Below, piece by piece: positions 11,040-22,520 of a stretch of DNA of 64,000 nucleotides (position 1 is the first letter of the stretch; each line of letters begins with the position of its first letter). The stretch lies in NCBI GenBank assembly GCA_013076295.1, contig RQOL01000449.1:62001-126000 (forward strand), read 5' to 3'. The notes below the pieces were generated by a model. The model made no database searches and was not told the DNA's origin. It saw nothing but the letters and a program-made list of their open reading frames with translations. Origin of the DNA: Sanderia malayensis (lineage: Eukaryota > Cnidaria > Scyphozoa > Semaeostomeae > Pelagiidae). The position numbers were made by a program, and so were the translations under genes.

Positions 11040-12730
11040 ATACCAGCTCCACCAACTCTGGTAGCGTTAATCTGGAATCAAGGCAACTTAAAACGGTTAA
11101 AAAAATTAATCAAACCACAAAATGCACTTTTCTCGTTCAAGCAAGTTTCTCAACGGTATGTCATGAAGCTCATAGCCCAGTTGAAGACATCTAAGGCACC
11201 TGGGTTTGACAATATTCTAATAGGCATCATCAAGGATTGCAAAGAAGCAATGGCATACCCCTTAACATATCTCACCAACCTATCGTTAGAAACTGCCACT
11301 TTTCCTGACTCCGAAAAGATAGCAAAAGTTGTTCCTTTGTATAAATCTGGGAGTAAATCTAACTTTGACAACTATCGCCCAATTTCGGTGTTACAAGTCC
11401 TGTCAAAAGTAATTGAGCGAGTAGTGCACAATCAGCTATATGAATAATTGGAAAATAACAACCTATTGTAGCAATACCATTTTGGCTTCAGGAAAAGACG
11501 ATCAACTACTCAAGCAGTTACATATTACTCAGACTATATTAGAAAACAAATGGAGAAGGGTCATCTTACAGGGTCACTCTATCTGGATTTGTGTGAGGCA
11601 TTCAACACAGTAAACCATGAAAGATTGTTGTCGAAATCATACGGAATAAAGAGTAATGAATTACTATGGTTTGAAACTTATCTATCAGATCGACCACAAA
11701 GTGTTTGCTTTGAGCACACTTTCTCTAGCAACCAGTTTATTACAAGTGGTGTCCCCCAAGGCTCTATTTTGGGACCTCTCTTATTTATTATCTACGTCAA
11801 TGATTTGCAATTAAAACTCAAAAGCTGTAATCTTTTGATGTACGCAGATGACACTGTTATTTATTGTGCAAGTTCTTGTAGCAAGATTATAGAAAATACC
11901 ATAAACAAAGAGATTGCCTGCTGGTTTCGAGAAAATTTATTGGTTCTAAACCTGAAAAAATGAAAAACAGAATTTGTTCTCTACGGAACCTCCAAAAGAT
12001 TGAAAGTGTCATCAGAAATAAAGATAAAAATCAACGGCGCAGAAGTTTCAAGTGCTGAGGTTTATGAATATCTTGGAGTAAGTTTGGACAAATCATTGTC
12101 TTTCTCAGATCATTTTGACAAGGTTTATCGGAAAGCGGTGAAAAGAGTGCATCTTTTGAAACGTGTGAGACAAAAACTGACAACTCAAGCTGCAGAATCA
12201 ATCTACACGAGTATGAGAAGACCTGTGATTACATATTCTGACCTGCAAATGCTATGTTTATCAGAATCAAATGTAAATAAGCTTGAAAGACTCCAAGATG
12301 GTGCAGAAACTAGTGTATTTGGAAAAACCTCTTCAGGTCAATGGCCATCATTAGAGTTAGAAAGACACAGAAAAGCAGCACTATTTGCATACAAATGTGT
12401 AAATGGGCTAAAACTAGATGTATTTAAAGATTATTTTGAAGAAATCAACCATGGAAAAAGAACCAGAGGTGATGCAATTAACTTGGAACTTCCGAAGACA
12501 AAACTTCAGGCCTTCAGAAAGAGCGTTCAATTTCAAGGAGCCTTACTCTTCAACAAATTGCCAAACGAACTAAAAATGGAGCATTCTAAGAGTATATATA
12601 ATTATTTCAAAATTTTTAGATTTGTTACCTTGTAATTTCTTTTTTCTTTTTCTTTACACAGGTCCCAGAGTGATAGCAGCTATTTAAGCTGAATATGGTG
12701 AGCTGTATAAATATAGTATTATGATTATTA
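11040..12730 (+). pseudogene. LINE reverse transcriptase domain and 3' tail (downstream half of split LINE)
   Basis: Continues the LINE frame from 561. Visible RT blocks are APGFDNI, YRPISVL, LYLDLCEAFNTVNHERLL, SGVPQGSILGPLLF, YADDTVIY at about 11841-11864, and YLGVSLDKSLSFSDH. The thumb region runs to a stop at about 12633. Stops inside the frame at 11445, near 11468 and near 11960 show that the copy is dead. The 3' region ends in a short ATT/AGT-rich tail (ATTATTATTAGTAGTAGTAG) near 12720-12742, as in CR1/L2-type elements. The catalytic YADD is intact. The tail directly abuts the truncated PolB gene, so the LINE probably inserted there or the junction is a later deletion. Confidence 0.85.
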
Positions 12731-15383
12731 TTAGTAGTAGTAGTCACTGTTGTCAAATTTATCTTTATCAACCCAAAAATCATTATACACGTCTTCTGCT
12801 TCAATTTCATACGTTAAACTATCTGTATCAGTGAATAGTAATTTAGCTTTATCATTATATTTCTTTTTTATGTAGTTATAGTGGAAATCATACATTAAAA
12901 CCTTACTCAAATCTAAGATACACATACCAACATATGCAGGTCTGTTAAGGGTAAGTGTTTCTTTAATCTTATGTAGAGCTACAAGGTTTTCATTAAAGAT
13001 CTTACTACTTACATAAGTAGGTTTAGCAGCCATTTTTATTAGTTTTTTTTATCAATAACTAATCTAACATCAACTCTCTTTCTTAAATTTTCCATCGTTT
13101 TTCCAAAAACACTATTATTCATCAGCTTGAAAAAGTCTTTTTCAAAAGCATTTTTTGCATTGGTTCTTTTCTGAGTGTTGAAATCAATATATTGCTTCAA
13201 CCATGTAGACTGAATAAATTCTAATACTCGATGAACTTTGATTACTTCCAATGCAAGATTGGTATATAATTGCAAATTTCTATAATGAAGCACATATTTT
13301 TCTTTGTTTTTCAAAGTTGGGATTAACTTACTAACTAAACCAGTTGATATATTATATTTAGAAACGATTTTATTACAATAATTTGACAACATTTCCTTAT
13401 TAACACAAACCCTCTCAGCAGCTAATGGATAGTCGTTATGAAGGTTATGCAACTCTACAGGGTATTCTAAATCAACTTCTAGTATCAATCCTTTTTTACT
13501 ATCTTCATTATATTTAGCTATATCTAAATTATTAATCTGCTTTTCTGTCATTCATTTAAAACCACCTGTTGGTATTCATATGCATCTCTTCTCCTTTCTT
13601 GTTTTTGTATTTATGTTTCTTAACAATAGCTCCAATCTCCTGCATGATAAAATGGCTGTCATACCCTCGTAGGTTGTGAAATATAACAGGAATTTTTATT
13701 TCTTCGGGATTTACTCTAAGTTTTAGGTTACAATCTTTATGAGCAGAGCCTCGGTATTTCCCCGTAATATGACAATGGTCACGTACTCTAATATCTTTTT
13801 CAGTATATTGTTTATCACAAATGTGGCATTTATCAGCCTTTTGAAAATCTTTTTCATGATCTTTTTTCATTTTCAGTGGTTTATTGAATTTATTCTTCAT
13901 AACAGTCTTACAATACTTGACTTCTTCTAGCATCTTTTCCATGAATTTCTATGCAGCCTTTTCCCCTCTATATATCTGCACAGGCTTAGTCTATTTGTCA
14001 CCATAACAACAAACGACTTTATAACCATACCCACAGTCTGTATGCTTTTTGTATGCTTTGGGATATGATTTATCATTATTAGGTTCACAACCAAATATCT
14101 TTTCTGTTATAGCTTCAAAATCTGCATATATTACAAATGGTATAGGTTGCTGTTTATGAAAGTTGCTAAATTTCAGTATATTATTGCTCTTGTCAGGCAT
14201 ATTCACAGCTTGCATTCCATTTACTTGAATACAATTATCTTTATGATTGTTTAAAACCCTTTCAGAACTAAAACATTGCAGACAGTACATACAAAAATGC
14301 TTTCTTTCCTTATGTACAGTACACAAGTACACAATGTTTGTTTGCATCTTTTGTTATTAATAGTAGTTCCATATGATTTTCAAATTTCTCCTTTGAGATG
14401 TATATTGGATATGGTTGTTTATCTTCATATTCGAAGACATTAATGTTGATCTTATTTTGTCTTTCAATTTTGTTGAACTGTTTGATAGTTATTGGAAATT
14501 CAATTCCAGAGTAATCCAATTTGTCAATGTATTCCTTATCAGATATCTTAATTCTCTGTGGGTCTTTATTTTGTGGGTTTAAGTGTCTGATGTGACACCA
14601 TCTAAAACACGCATTATCCTCATTCTTCATATTTATCAAACCTCTAAGTTCTTTAGGTAGTTGAATATATGATGATCCTCTCATTGGTTGATATTTTACC
14701 ACATTAAGATAGTGATTATCAACAGATTGAATAGTCCAACCAGACCCTTCACAGATCCAAACTGCAATCTTGTTTAATATGTTTTGTTTTGATACTTGTA
14801 GTGATTCAGATATCTCTAGATTATTTATGATTGTTTCAGCTGGAGTGTTGAAATATCCGGTTTTGTACACTATTTCTTTGTTAGACATTTTTGTGAATGT
14901 TACCTTAAGAGTTTCAACGAATTTCAGTCCTTTCATGGATTTTAGTATATTTATAATATGATATGCAATAGCCTTTCTTGCGTTTTGTAATTGCACTAGT
15001 GGGTCTTTGTTATTTTTAATGCTTATTTCATAAGACTTTGTTTAGCCTTTCAGAGCTTTGTTTATTTGCTCTATCTTAGTTCTAGGTGCTGGCACTGGTT
15101 TTACAGTTCTAGGTGCTGGCACTGGTTTTTTAGTTCTAGGTGCTGGCACTGGTTTGTCTCTAAACTCTATAGGTGGAAGAATTATATTGTCTTCATACTC
15201 TTGCACCATTTGTTTAACACCCTTTCTAGGTAATGGCATTGGCTTTTTGGTCATAGGTGCTCTAACTGCTGGCACTGGTTTGGTATCATCTATCACAATA
15301 ATTTCAGGCTTCTTTTTCTCTTGCTTTAACAGCAATTTGATTAGTTCTGATTTACTTAGTTTTTTAAGATCGCTCTTGTTCAT
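12731..15383 (-). pseudogene. Protein-primed family B DNA polymerase of a Polinton/Maverick-type (virus-like) element, decayed
   Basis: Reading on the minus strand from 15383, the N-terminus begins MNKSDLKKLSKSEL. Next come three KPVPAPRT-type proline repeats (about 15050-15150) and a long N-terminal region (14310-14996). Then come a C..C/H zinc motif (HFCMYCLQCF), exonuclease block YADFEAI, a DHCHITGKYRG HNH-like motif, FHNLRGYDSHF, motif B region (NAFEKDFF and NNSVFGKT), and palm motif TDTDS. An internal deletion at about 13552-13556 has removed the stretch that should hold polymerase motif A. There are also in-frame stops (about 15040, 13993, 13950), a frameshift at about 13034, and a truncated 3' end at 12731. 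Such polymerases replicate Polintons, adintovirus-like elements and relatives by protein priming; this copy cannot. The exact element type is not resolved. Confidence 0.8.
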
Positions 15384-15523
15384 CTATAAGGTTAGATTTT
15401 TCTGATTTCATAATAGATATTATAACTATATATTATTTCTTTAAGTAATATTTTAATCTGCATTTAAAATAGGGTAAGAATTCAAATGATCCAATTATGG
15501 ATCCTTCGAACTGTAATTATAAC

Positions 15524-15884
15524 TTATAATCTATAGAGACTGTAGTATATTATAACTGATAATTCTTCCCATAAACTGTGGAGACTAACAAATCCCATAA
15601 GTTCCCATTGATAAGGGGTTAATTTGTTTATAAAATCTGCACATTTATCACATATATTACTATATGTATTATCACCCAATCTACTAATTAGTTGATGAGT
15701 TAATGGTAAACCAATCAAATCTGGATATTTTGTTACTATATTATATGATATATCTCCATAATTAGGAAACAATTTAGTAGTTAGTGTGTGAGTTGCTGGT
15801 ATATATCACATTTTTTACAAATAAAACTACAATCTATTTCTTCAGGAATTGATGCTTTCGCTATGGCTTTAATTATATCTTCCA
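15524..15884 (-). pseudogene. Small Cys-pair protein upstream of the PolB relic
   Basis: ATG near 15884 opens MEDIIKAIAKASIPEEIDC with CKKC. A one-base shift near 15785 leads into the frame with LFPNYGDISYN, LTHQLISRLGD and CDKCADFINKLTPYQWEL. Two CxxC pairs suggest a zinc ribbon. It is co-oriented with the PolB gene about 140 bp away, so it is probably an accessory gene of the same virus-like element. I do not recognise the family. Confidence 0.5.
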
Positions 15885-15958
15885 TATATCTATATATTAT
15901 AGAGATATATTTTTCTTTAAATATTTCCACCCACGATTAGGTGTGTTCAAATCACAAA

Positions 15959-16141
15959 TTATTTTTGTTTATTTGTTTTCAAGTGAAGGGATTCTCCAGC
16001 CATTGAATAATTTTTACCATTTTTACAAACATCACAAAACCACTCTTTATTCAACATGTAAGTAGTTTTATGCTTTATCCTTTCCTCATCGCTAAAAATT
16101 CTAGGTCTTCCACGACCTCTCTTAATATTTTGATTTTCCAT
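15959..16141 (-). CDS. 60-residue AT-hook plus zinc-finger-like protein of the PolB element
   Basis: The ORF begins MENQNIKRGRGRPRIF, a textbook AT-hook (RGRGRP). It continues with EERIKHKTTYMLNKEWFCDVC and ends with LHLKTNKQ. The CxxC and the later His look like a C2H2-type finger with irregular spacing. Small proteins of this form occur in large DNA viruses and virus-like elements (established in general; this member is not verified). It is minus strand, upstream of and co-oriented with 15524-15884 and the polymerase. It probably binds AT-rich DNA. Confidence 0.55.
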   Translation of the reverse strand: MENQNIKRGRGRPRIFSDEERIKHKTTYMLNKEWFCDVCKNGKNYSMAGESLHLKTNKQK

Positions 16142-17190
16142 ATATATATTATGTATATATTTATCTTTACACAGAGGTAGACTCAGAAAAGAAACGTATC
16201 TTCGTTGTTACTCCGAGTTTCACACATTCATGCGATCATCAGACAACTGATTTTACTACACTGGAAAAAATATTTTATATTTACTTGCTAGGGGGTTTAC
16301 AATGACTATTCTCTGGGGTGTTAATTGTTCTTAAGCTACGTAAATAGTATTTGTTCTCGTGTCGACACTTTGAAATTAGCTCTGATCGTCTATTCAGTAA
16401 ATGTGTTTTGTCGGCGTTTGTGATGTGAAGCTTTACGGTCAGGCAAAGGTTGCAGCGTTTTGTCTTGTTAGTGTAGGCAGTAGCTTGAGTTGCAATGGAC
16501 CAGTTGATGGAATATGCTGTATTTTGTCTTTACTTATTTGCTGTAGTTATTTGTGACACCCAGGACTTTAGCAAGTTTTATATGCATATTTCATCCCCCT
16601 CCCCCCATAACAATCTTGCCTGTAGAGGCATTGTTTTTCAATATCGGCGAAATTCTTTTGGTCGATGACGGGAAAGGACTGGTGCACAAAACAAAATTGT
16701 TTTGGGTGGAGTGTGGGGTCCCATTCTGCTCACAGAGAACAAAGTGTGCAGAAGCACAGCATTATGGGATGCAATTTTCAGGTGTCCCAGGGACTTTTGT
16801 CCTTTATTGGAGGTGTAATATGTAAGTTGTAAGAATGAAATATGCTCTTGAATAAAAAACAATACGGCTATGGAAGTGTTGATAGGGTTGTTGTGAATCT
16901 TTTGACATGTGGTGTGCTATAGTTAGTGTACCAGGGAAGCATATAAAAATGAAAATGGCTAGCCAAATACGGCAGAATTTCCTTAGCAAAGTGCTTAAGT
17001 TGAGTTTTCTAAAATTGTTATTAGTGACGGTATAGTTTCCAAAATAATGTACTGCATGCTTCTCGGTATGGCGGATTCAAATATGAAATCAGATACCAAA
17101 TATGTCTTTCCAAAAATTGTTTAGAAGCAAAAACCTATATTCTTTTGCTCGTTTTTCGTTGCAAAAAGAATGTGTGTTTATATAGGAGTG
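16142..17190. other. No recognised gene (about 1.05 kb)
   Basis: AT-rich non-coding sequence. Short open frames near 16553-16862 show no recognisable motif. Contains a CCCCCTCCCCCC tract near 16592. Confidence 0.5.
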
Positions 17191-17204
17191 AAATTTCGTT
17201 GTTA

Positions 17205-17365
17205 CTAAAAGATGGAACAACCCAGAACAATCCGGAACAACCCAGAACAAGCCAGAACGAGCCAAGAACAAGCCAGAACAAGACAAGAACAAGCGGAACA
17301 GCCCAGAAACAAGCCAGGAACAGGCTGAACAGCCCGAGAACACACCAGAACAAGGAGACAGTTTA
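17205..17365. repeat. Minisatellite, imperfect CCAGAACAA-type repeat
   Basis: About 15 imperfect units of 9-11 bp built on CCAGAACAA/CCCAGAACAAG. One strand is C/A-rich and pyrimidine-poor in T. The low-complexity frames on both strands are artefacts of the repeat. Confidence 0.8.
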
Positions 17366-17949
17366 GATTCTCATGTTATTCAGAGAGATTATTCAGGCAG
17401 ATTAATTTTATCGCTGAATTTGATCCATTCTCGGTTGGTAAACAGTTTGTTTCCTCTCTGGTGAAAGAATATGACCACTCCCAAGAGAGCGATTTCTTTG
17501 GGACAGGAATTTCATATGATAAACCTCTACAGGGGAATTTCTAGATAGGAATTTAATTTCATTTTTCTGTTCACAAAGAACTCATTACCTACATTTTCGA
17601 AGGTGCCAATTGCCATCTTCGAAGCTCCCTCTTAGCGTATTCATTTTGTTGTTGAAAAGTATGTTTTACAATAGTATTTTAAGGTTTAAGTTTCTTAATA
17701 TTTTTCATCCAGTACTGAATTTTTCTTAAAATAAAATGTAGCAATTCGACTGCTCCAGTATGATTTTCTTATAAAAACATTTCTTATGCAAAAAGGGTGT
17801 ACCCAATTTGACTTAGAAAATAATGTTTAAAACCAGTTGAAGAACAGAACACTTCAAAAAATAAGAGGTAGACATTACCATATGACAATGAAGTTTTTGA
17901 GCAACAAAAAATTAACTTTTAATGAGTTAGAATAGTCATTTTTCAATTA
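17366..17949. other. No recognised gene (about 580 bp)
   Basis: AT-rich sequence without a convincing ORF or repeat. Confidence 0.45.
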
Positions 17950-19919
17950 TACATCATTTACTGCTGAACTTCTCTGCCACATCAGGAGGAAGGTGCGCCA
18001 GAGCCGACTTTTCCAAATGGCGATCGGGGTTCAAAGGATCAACTCTTCCACCATTGGCACTGCTGTTGCGTGGAGCAATGCTCCATGCTGGCTGGCTGAC
18101 ATCCATTTTTGAGGCATTCTTGGTCAATTCACCTTGATACGAGTCACCTTTTGACTCCTATCTTCAGGAATATCTGTGGTCTGCTCCAAAAAATGTTGTG
18201 GCTCTTCTTTCTCTACCCTTCTCTGTGTGTGGGGCGCTTTTTTCAAACCAGCAGAAGCAGGCGTCTTATAATGCTGGCTTTGTGATGGAACATAATTGTA
18301 AAAATGATAAGTATGTTGCTGTCTTTGTTGTGGGCTCTACTGGTTCCACTTTGATGGCTCAACAAAAAACTTTTCACAACCATCTGCAAGTCGGTATCTT
18401 CCCATGCCTCGTAAAGCTCATACAGTTTCTGAATAGAATTCCTCCACCCATTGACCGAGCAACTTGTTGACCTCTAATACGTTTGATGAGTGCTCTCCTT
18501 CATTTGTCAGAAACTTCTTTTGCAGTCTATGACCAGTTTCCAGACCATTGGTATAAAATCTCCCCTTGATATTCAATTGACTACATGCACTGATCACCAA
18601 ATTCTCCTTGTATACCTTTAATAGTCTGGCAACGAACCATGCATGGAAGTTGGGAAGCAGGCGATCCCATACCACTTTCGGGCTTGCAAGCTTTGCATCA
18701 AAATCGTCCGGATCTGAAGCATCTGCTAGACCAAGTTCTTCCACAAATCCATGCTGGGTCCCATAAATGTCTGCCATAATTCGTCTGATCGTCCTCACAT
18801 TAGCTCTCTTCTCTTTCAGGTGTCTCTTGTCCGCTTTTTGCAAATGCTCCAAGCAATAAAACCTTTCTGCGCTTCTGAAAATATCAGTTAGACCATTACC
18901 AACAGCATTGTCAAGGTTGTGACCCATTTTCTTTATCAGATTATCAGAAGGAGTTCAGGTTTTTGATTGATCATTTCAGCTGCAAAGCGTCTAAAACAAA
19001 ATTAAAGTATGAATAAGTAAAGTGTGAGTACTATGTAAAAATTTACTGACTAGGTATATATTTAGAGAGAAAACCTGAATTACAATAAGTGGACAAAATA
19101 TAAACTGGTGGTACCTGTATACCCTCGGTTCTTTTTAAAGTGCCACATGTATGGTCCAGGAAAGATGGGATGCTCTCCACTCTCTTTCAGCAGAGCTTCG
19201 CAGTTGAATGAGCTGTCTGTCAACTATAACTCCTCAGACAATTCAAAAGTAGTATCTACCATGAAGACACTATTTCCATTGATACAGAAGCGGCCAACAT
19301 CTTTCAACATCTGCTCTGTTGCGTTAGAGGAACTGTAACGTTCAGGCAAAAGCACCATACTACGGATGTTAGACTTATCTATGCGCATTTGCTGAACAAG
19401 GCCCTCGCATCCAGGGAGGCCTGCAGCAACACACTGCTTAGGCTCAGCTATCTTGCTTTCATGTTGTGCACGAATTTTGGGTTACTTGGCTCCTCCCCAG
19501 ACATCTAAAATGGGGAAAGGCACATAAATTTTCAGTTTAATACAGTTTATTCATTTTCAAGTGCACTTAAAAATAAAGGCAATGGTCAAGTGCATACTGC
19601 TTTTATGACATGCCAGATTTATGGTGTTTCTTGTTGAATTCACAGACAAAAAAGAACGTTCCTACCTTTGTTTTTTGACTAAATCGCGGTATACTTTTGC
19701 ACAGGGCAGGTATTTCTGTAGCAATTCAATTGCCTTCTTTTTTGCTGCTGGATTTTGTCGTATATATGTAGCTGAGTGGGGTCGCTTGGTATTACTGTGT
19801 CTTGAAACCAAAAACTTTTCACCTCCATTTTCAGTTCCATCTGTCCAGCGGTATGACATGAAATAGTATGGCATTGGCTCTTTCGAGTCAGCTCGTCTTG
19901 CTATTGCAAACATTTGCAC
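17950..19919 (-). pseudogene. MULE-like transposase relic
   Basis: Minus strand, in order. 19919-19662 reads ARRADSKEPMPYYFMSYRW and GEKFLVSRHSNTK. 19335-19100 reads VGRFCINGNSVFMVDTTFEL, then GEHPIFPGPYMWHFKK with an internal stop. 18927-18418 reads MGHNLDNAVGNGLTD, FYCLEHLQKADKRHLK and FYTNGLETGHRL. A VDTTF block followed by GxHPxxxGPxxxH and later a CxxHL block is the usual layout of MULE-type DDE transposases with hybrid zinc-binding exons. First catalytic Asp: VDTTF; the His/Cys block is CLEH. The frame is lost near 18430, and coding-like residues (EDTDLQMVV, ALLHATAV) run on in shifted frames to about 17950. Introns and decay cannot be separated without a relative. No TIRs found. Confidence 0.55.
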
Positions 19920-19962
19920 AAAGCTCTTGTTGTGTTTGTTTTGTCAATAATATCTTATTAGA

Positions 19963-20072
19963 CTAGGGGTCATCACTCGCTTCGCTCGTTCACCCCAGCC
20001 CATCAAGTAAAAAAGCTTAATCTGGTTGGCGGGCTTCGCACGCTGCATTCGCTCCCGCTCATGCCCATACAC

Positions 20073-20103
<31 letters not shown>

Positions 20104-20840
20104 TACATATATACATACATACATACAGGCAGACATACATACATAAATACATACATACATATATACCTACATACTTACATACATACATACATACCTATAT
20201 ACTTACATACATGCAAACATAGAGGTGTCTTTGCTCGTGTTTCGCTCGCCACAGCTCGTCAAGTAAAAAAGGTTAATCTGGTTGGCGCACTTGGTGCGCT
20301 GCATTCGCTAACGCTCATGCCCCTTTCAACCCCATTTGCAATGGGTTAGCTTGCTACACTTGCCTGTGTATCTATTATCAAGAAACATTGGCTGATAGGG
20401 CGCACTTCATGCACTGCATTCGCTAACGCTGATTACCCTTTCAACCCCACTTACAATGGGTTGGCTCGCTACGCTGGTCTACTACAAAAACTACAACTAT
20501 TCCAACTCAAAATACAAAAAAAAGCTATCACCTGTGTTCCCAATTGTTTCCTGCAACTCTCCAGGGTCTTTGAAACAGATAGCAGCTTTTTGCAAATATA
20601 ATTCAGGTTTTAAAACACGTTGAAAGGGGCCAGCGTAAACCGTAGTTTTTTCGTGATAGCACAATTAACAGAATAATTGCCATTGCCATATACCCACATA
20701 CAAAAAAGCCTTTGTGATTACACGGTTCGCCGTTTCGGCCCATTGTTTTCGGGCGTTCGACCTATTGTTTCGGGTCGAATCTATTGTTTTTGGCAAGAAA
20801 GTGCGTCATCACGTGACCTCCGCAGAATAGTAATATTAGA
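19963..20840 (-). mobile_element. Non-autonomous Helitron (0.88 kb) sharing both ends with the 16 kb Helitrons
   Basis: On the minus strand it starts TCTAATATTACTATTCTGCG (20840) and ends GTGATGACCCCTAG (19963), the same termini as the autonomous copies. The internal part keeps about 300 bp of 5' subterminal sequence, two core units with GCGCAC...GTGCGC-like hairpins, and a CATA microsatellite. No coding region remains. The 3' flank is T, as expected. The 5' flank base is T instead of the canonical A, so the left target base is mutated or the insertion atypical. Confidence 0.8.
20063..20222. repeat. CATA/TATA tetranucleotide microsatellite
   Basis: Runs of CATA interspersed with TATATA and CAGGCAGA interruptions inside the non-autonomous Helitron. 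Tyr/His- or Met/Tyr/Val/Cys-rich frames here are repeat artefacts. Confidence 0.9.
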
Positions 20841-21439
20841 AAGCGTATCCAAGCACATCATAGCATGGCAAAGCGTAAAAAATATTAAGACCCATAACCA
20901 AGGAAAAGTATATAAGAGGGCATTAGAAATAAAAAATATAGCAAAGCATGATAAATCATAGTAAATATGCAATTTCTAGAAAACAGATATGTTTTCTTAT
21001 ATGCGGGACTCTGCTGTATCACACTCTGGTGAATGCAGAGAACTTTTTACAATTCAAAGCTACTCATTGCTTTGAAACACGATTTTCAACAACTCCCATC
21101 TCAGTGAGCTACCCACACAGAGGTTACTTTAGATTTCAATTGCCACGAGTCACCTGAAGGTTCCTTTCATTATTTTTATTAATTAATTTACTTCTCACAA
21201 AAGGATTTTTTTGATTTGTTCAATGTTGATATTCTAGCAACAACTCGATAAAAGATCTTTCTTAAAAGCTCTTTTTTATAGAGCTTGGGAATTACGGATG
21301 GATTAGATAGGTAAAGCAGAGGAGTACTTAGTTCAAGTCCTGAGAAGAAACACAGTATGCAAAACAATGGATGAACTAAGGATCTGGATGTGTCACCACA
21401 AAAATGGAAGAAGTCTGGATGGACTCCCCCCTACCAGTC
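20841..21439. other. No recognised gene (about 600 bp)
   Basis: AT-rich sequence between the Helitron and the Penelope-like fragment; no supported coding region. Confidence 0.45.
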
Positions 21440-22195
21440 ACGCAACAAGAGCGCATATTTTGGGAGCTTTCCTTGACATTTTGACTCTCTCACTCCCCTT
21501 AAATTTAAGCGTAATCTTATCTCCGTTTTGTTGATGCGAGCCTATAGGATTTGTTCCTCTTATTCTACATTTCATATTGAAGTTACCCGTATTAAACGTT
21601 TTCTTAGTCTTAATGGTTACCCTCTGCAACTTATTGACTATATTATTCGTATGTTTCTTAATAAATTATATCAGCCACCTATTTGTAAAGATACTGTTCC
21701 ACACAAGAAAATTTTGGTTTGTCTCCCCTTTTTAGGATTTCATTCTCTTCAAATACGTAAAAAACGTAATAAGATCTTTTCTGAAGCCTATCCGTATATT
21801 AAACTTCATTTCGTTTTTTCCTCCTCCAAGCGTATCTCGTCGCTCTTTCATTTTAAAGACCGTTTTCCTGTTTCCATTTGTTCTCAGGTTGTTTATCAAT
21901 TTAAGTGCACAAGTTGTAATGCCTGCTACTATGGGAAGACCTCCCGCCATTTAGCCACTCGCAGCCAAGAACATTTGGGAATAGGAAAAGCAGGTCAACC
22001 TGTTAAAGTCTTCCTCTTCGGCCATACTAGATCACCTCATTGCCTCTGGGCATGAGGCCACTCTTGCCAACTTTTCTATTTTAAAGAAAGCATCCAATGA
22101 GTTTGATCTCCTTTTGTTTGAAAGCCTTCTTATCCTACGTAACCACCCCTCCCTTAACAATCAAACGTCCAGCATTCCCCTGCAGCTATTTTAAT
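21440..22195 (+). pseudogene. Penelope-like retroelement C-terminus with GIY-YIG endonuclease
   Basis: The frame contains LLMRAYRICSSYSTFHIEV and LSLNGYPLQLIDYIIRMF, typical of the region after the RT domain. It then has VVYQFKCTSC, CYYGKTSRHLATRSQEH, matching the CxxC...YYGKT..R...R..EH pattern of the GIY-YIG nuclease fused to Penelope-like RTs. A frameshift near 22020 separates KVFLFGHTRS from the true C-terminus, which reads HLIASGHEATLANFSILK and ends with a stop near 22192. The RT core is missing: the element is 5'-truncated. The nuclease would nick target DNA for target-primed reverse transcription. About 300 bp of 3' region follows. Confidence 0.8.
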
Positions 22196-22520
22196 TAACT
22201 TATTGTTGTTTTCTTTGTTTTTAATTGCATTTTAACTTGTATGTTGCCTCTCAACTATTTCACGATTGTATTCTTTTCTCTTAGTTATGCCTTTGTTTGC
22301 TAATATATAAATATTGCATTTACTTTACTTCTTGTCATCTGAGGATGCCGACAGTTACTCAGCGAAACGTTATGTGAATTTTACTGGTTATGTCGTTTTT
22401 AACTTATTTCATGGATTTGTCAATTGTCTACTGAATTTTTCTCTGGTTTTTCTCATGTCTATTCTTGTCGTCGTATACATTTTGAAATTAATAAAGCAAC
22501 AAAAGTCAGTTATCTAATAA
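22196..22520 (+). other. 3' non-coding region of the Penelope-like element with a degenerate hammerhead-like core
   Basis: Contains CTGAGGA (22339-22345) followed after 17 bases by GCGAAAC (22362-22368), the order and wording of the conserved hammerhead core found in Penelope-like elements. The expected cleavage-site base after the ATGT motif is G, which would be inactive. Ends in an AATAAAGC polyadenylation-like signal near 22490. Confidence 0.4.

Noticed and set aside
15058..15405. Gly/Thr/Leu-rich repeated plus-strand protein
   Set aside because: Antisense of the KPVPAPRT repeats in the PolB gene N-terminus.
17089..17366. Leu/Phe/Trp-rich membrane-like proteins at 17089-17353
   Set aside because: Produced by the CCAGAACAA-type minisatellite read on the minus strand in two frames.
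20003..20349. Tyr/His/Thr-rich and Met/Tyr/Val/Cys-rich proteins at 20003-20349, 32157-32517 and 47405-47789
   Set aside because: They are translations of CATA/TATG microsatellites, open in several frames on both strands.
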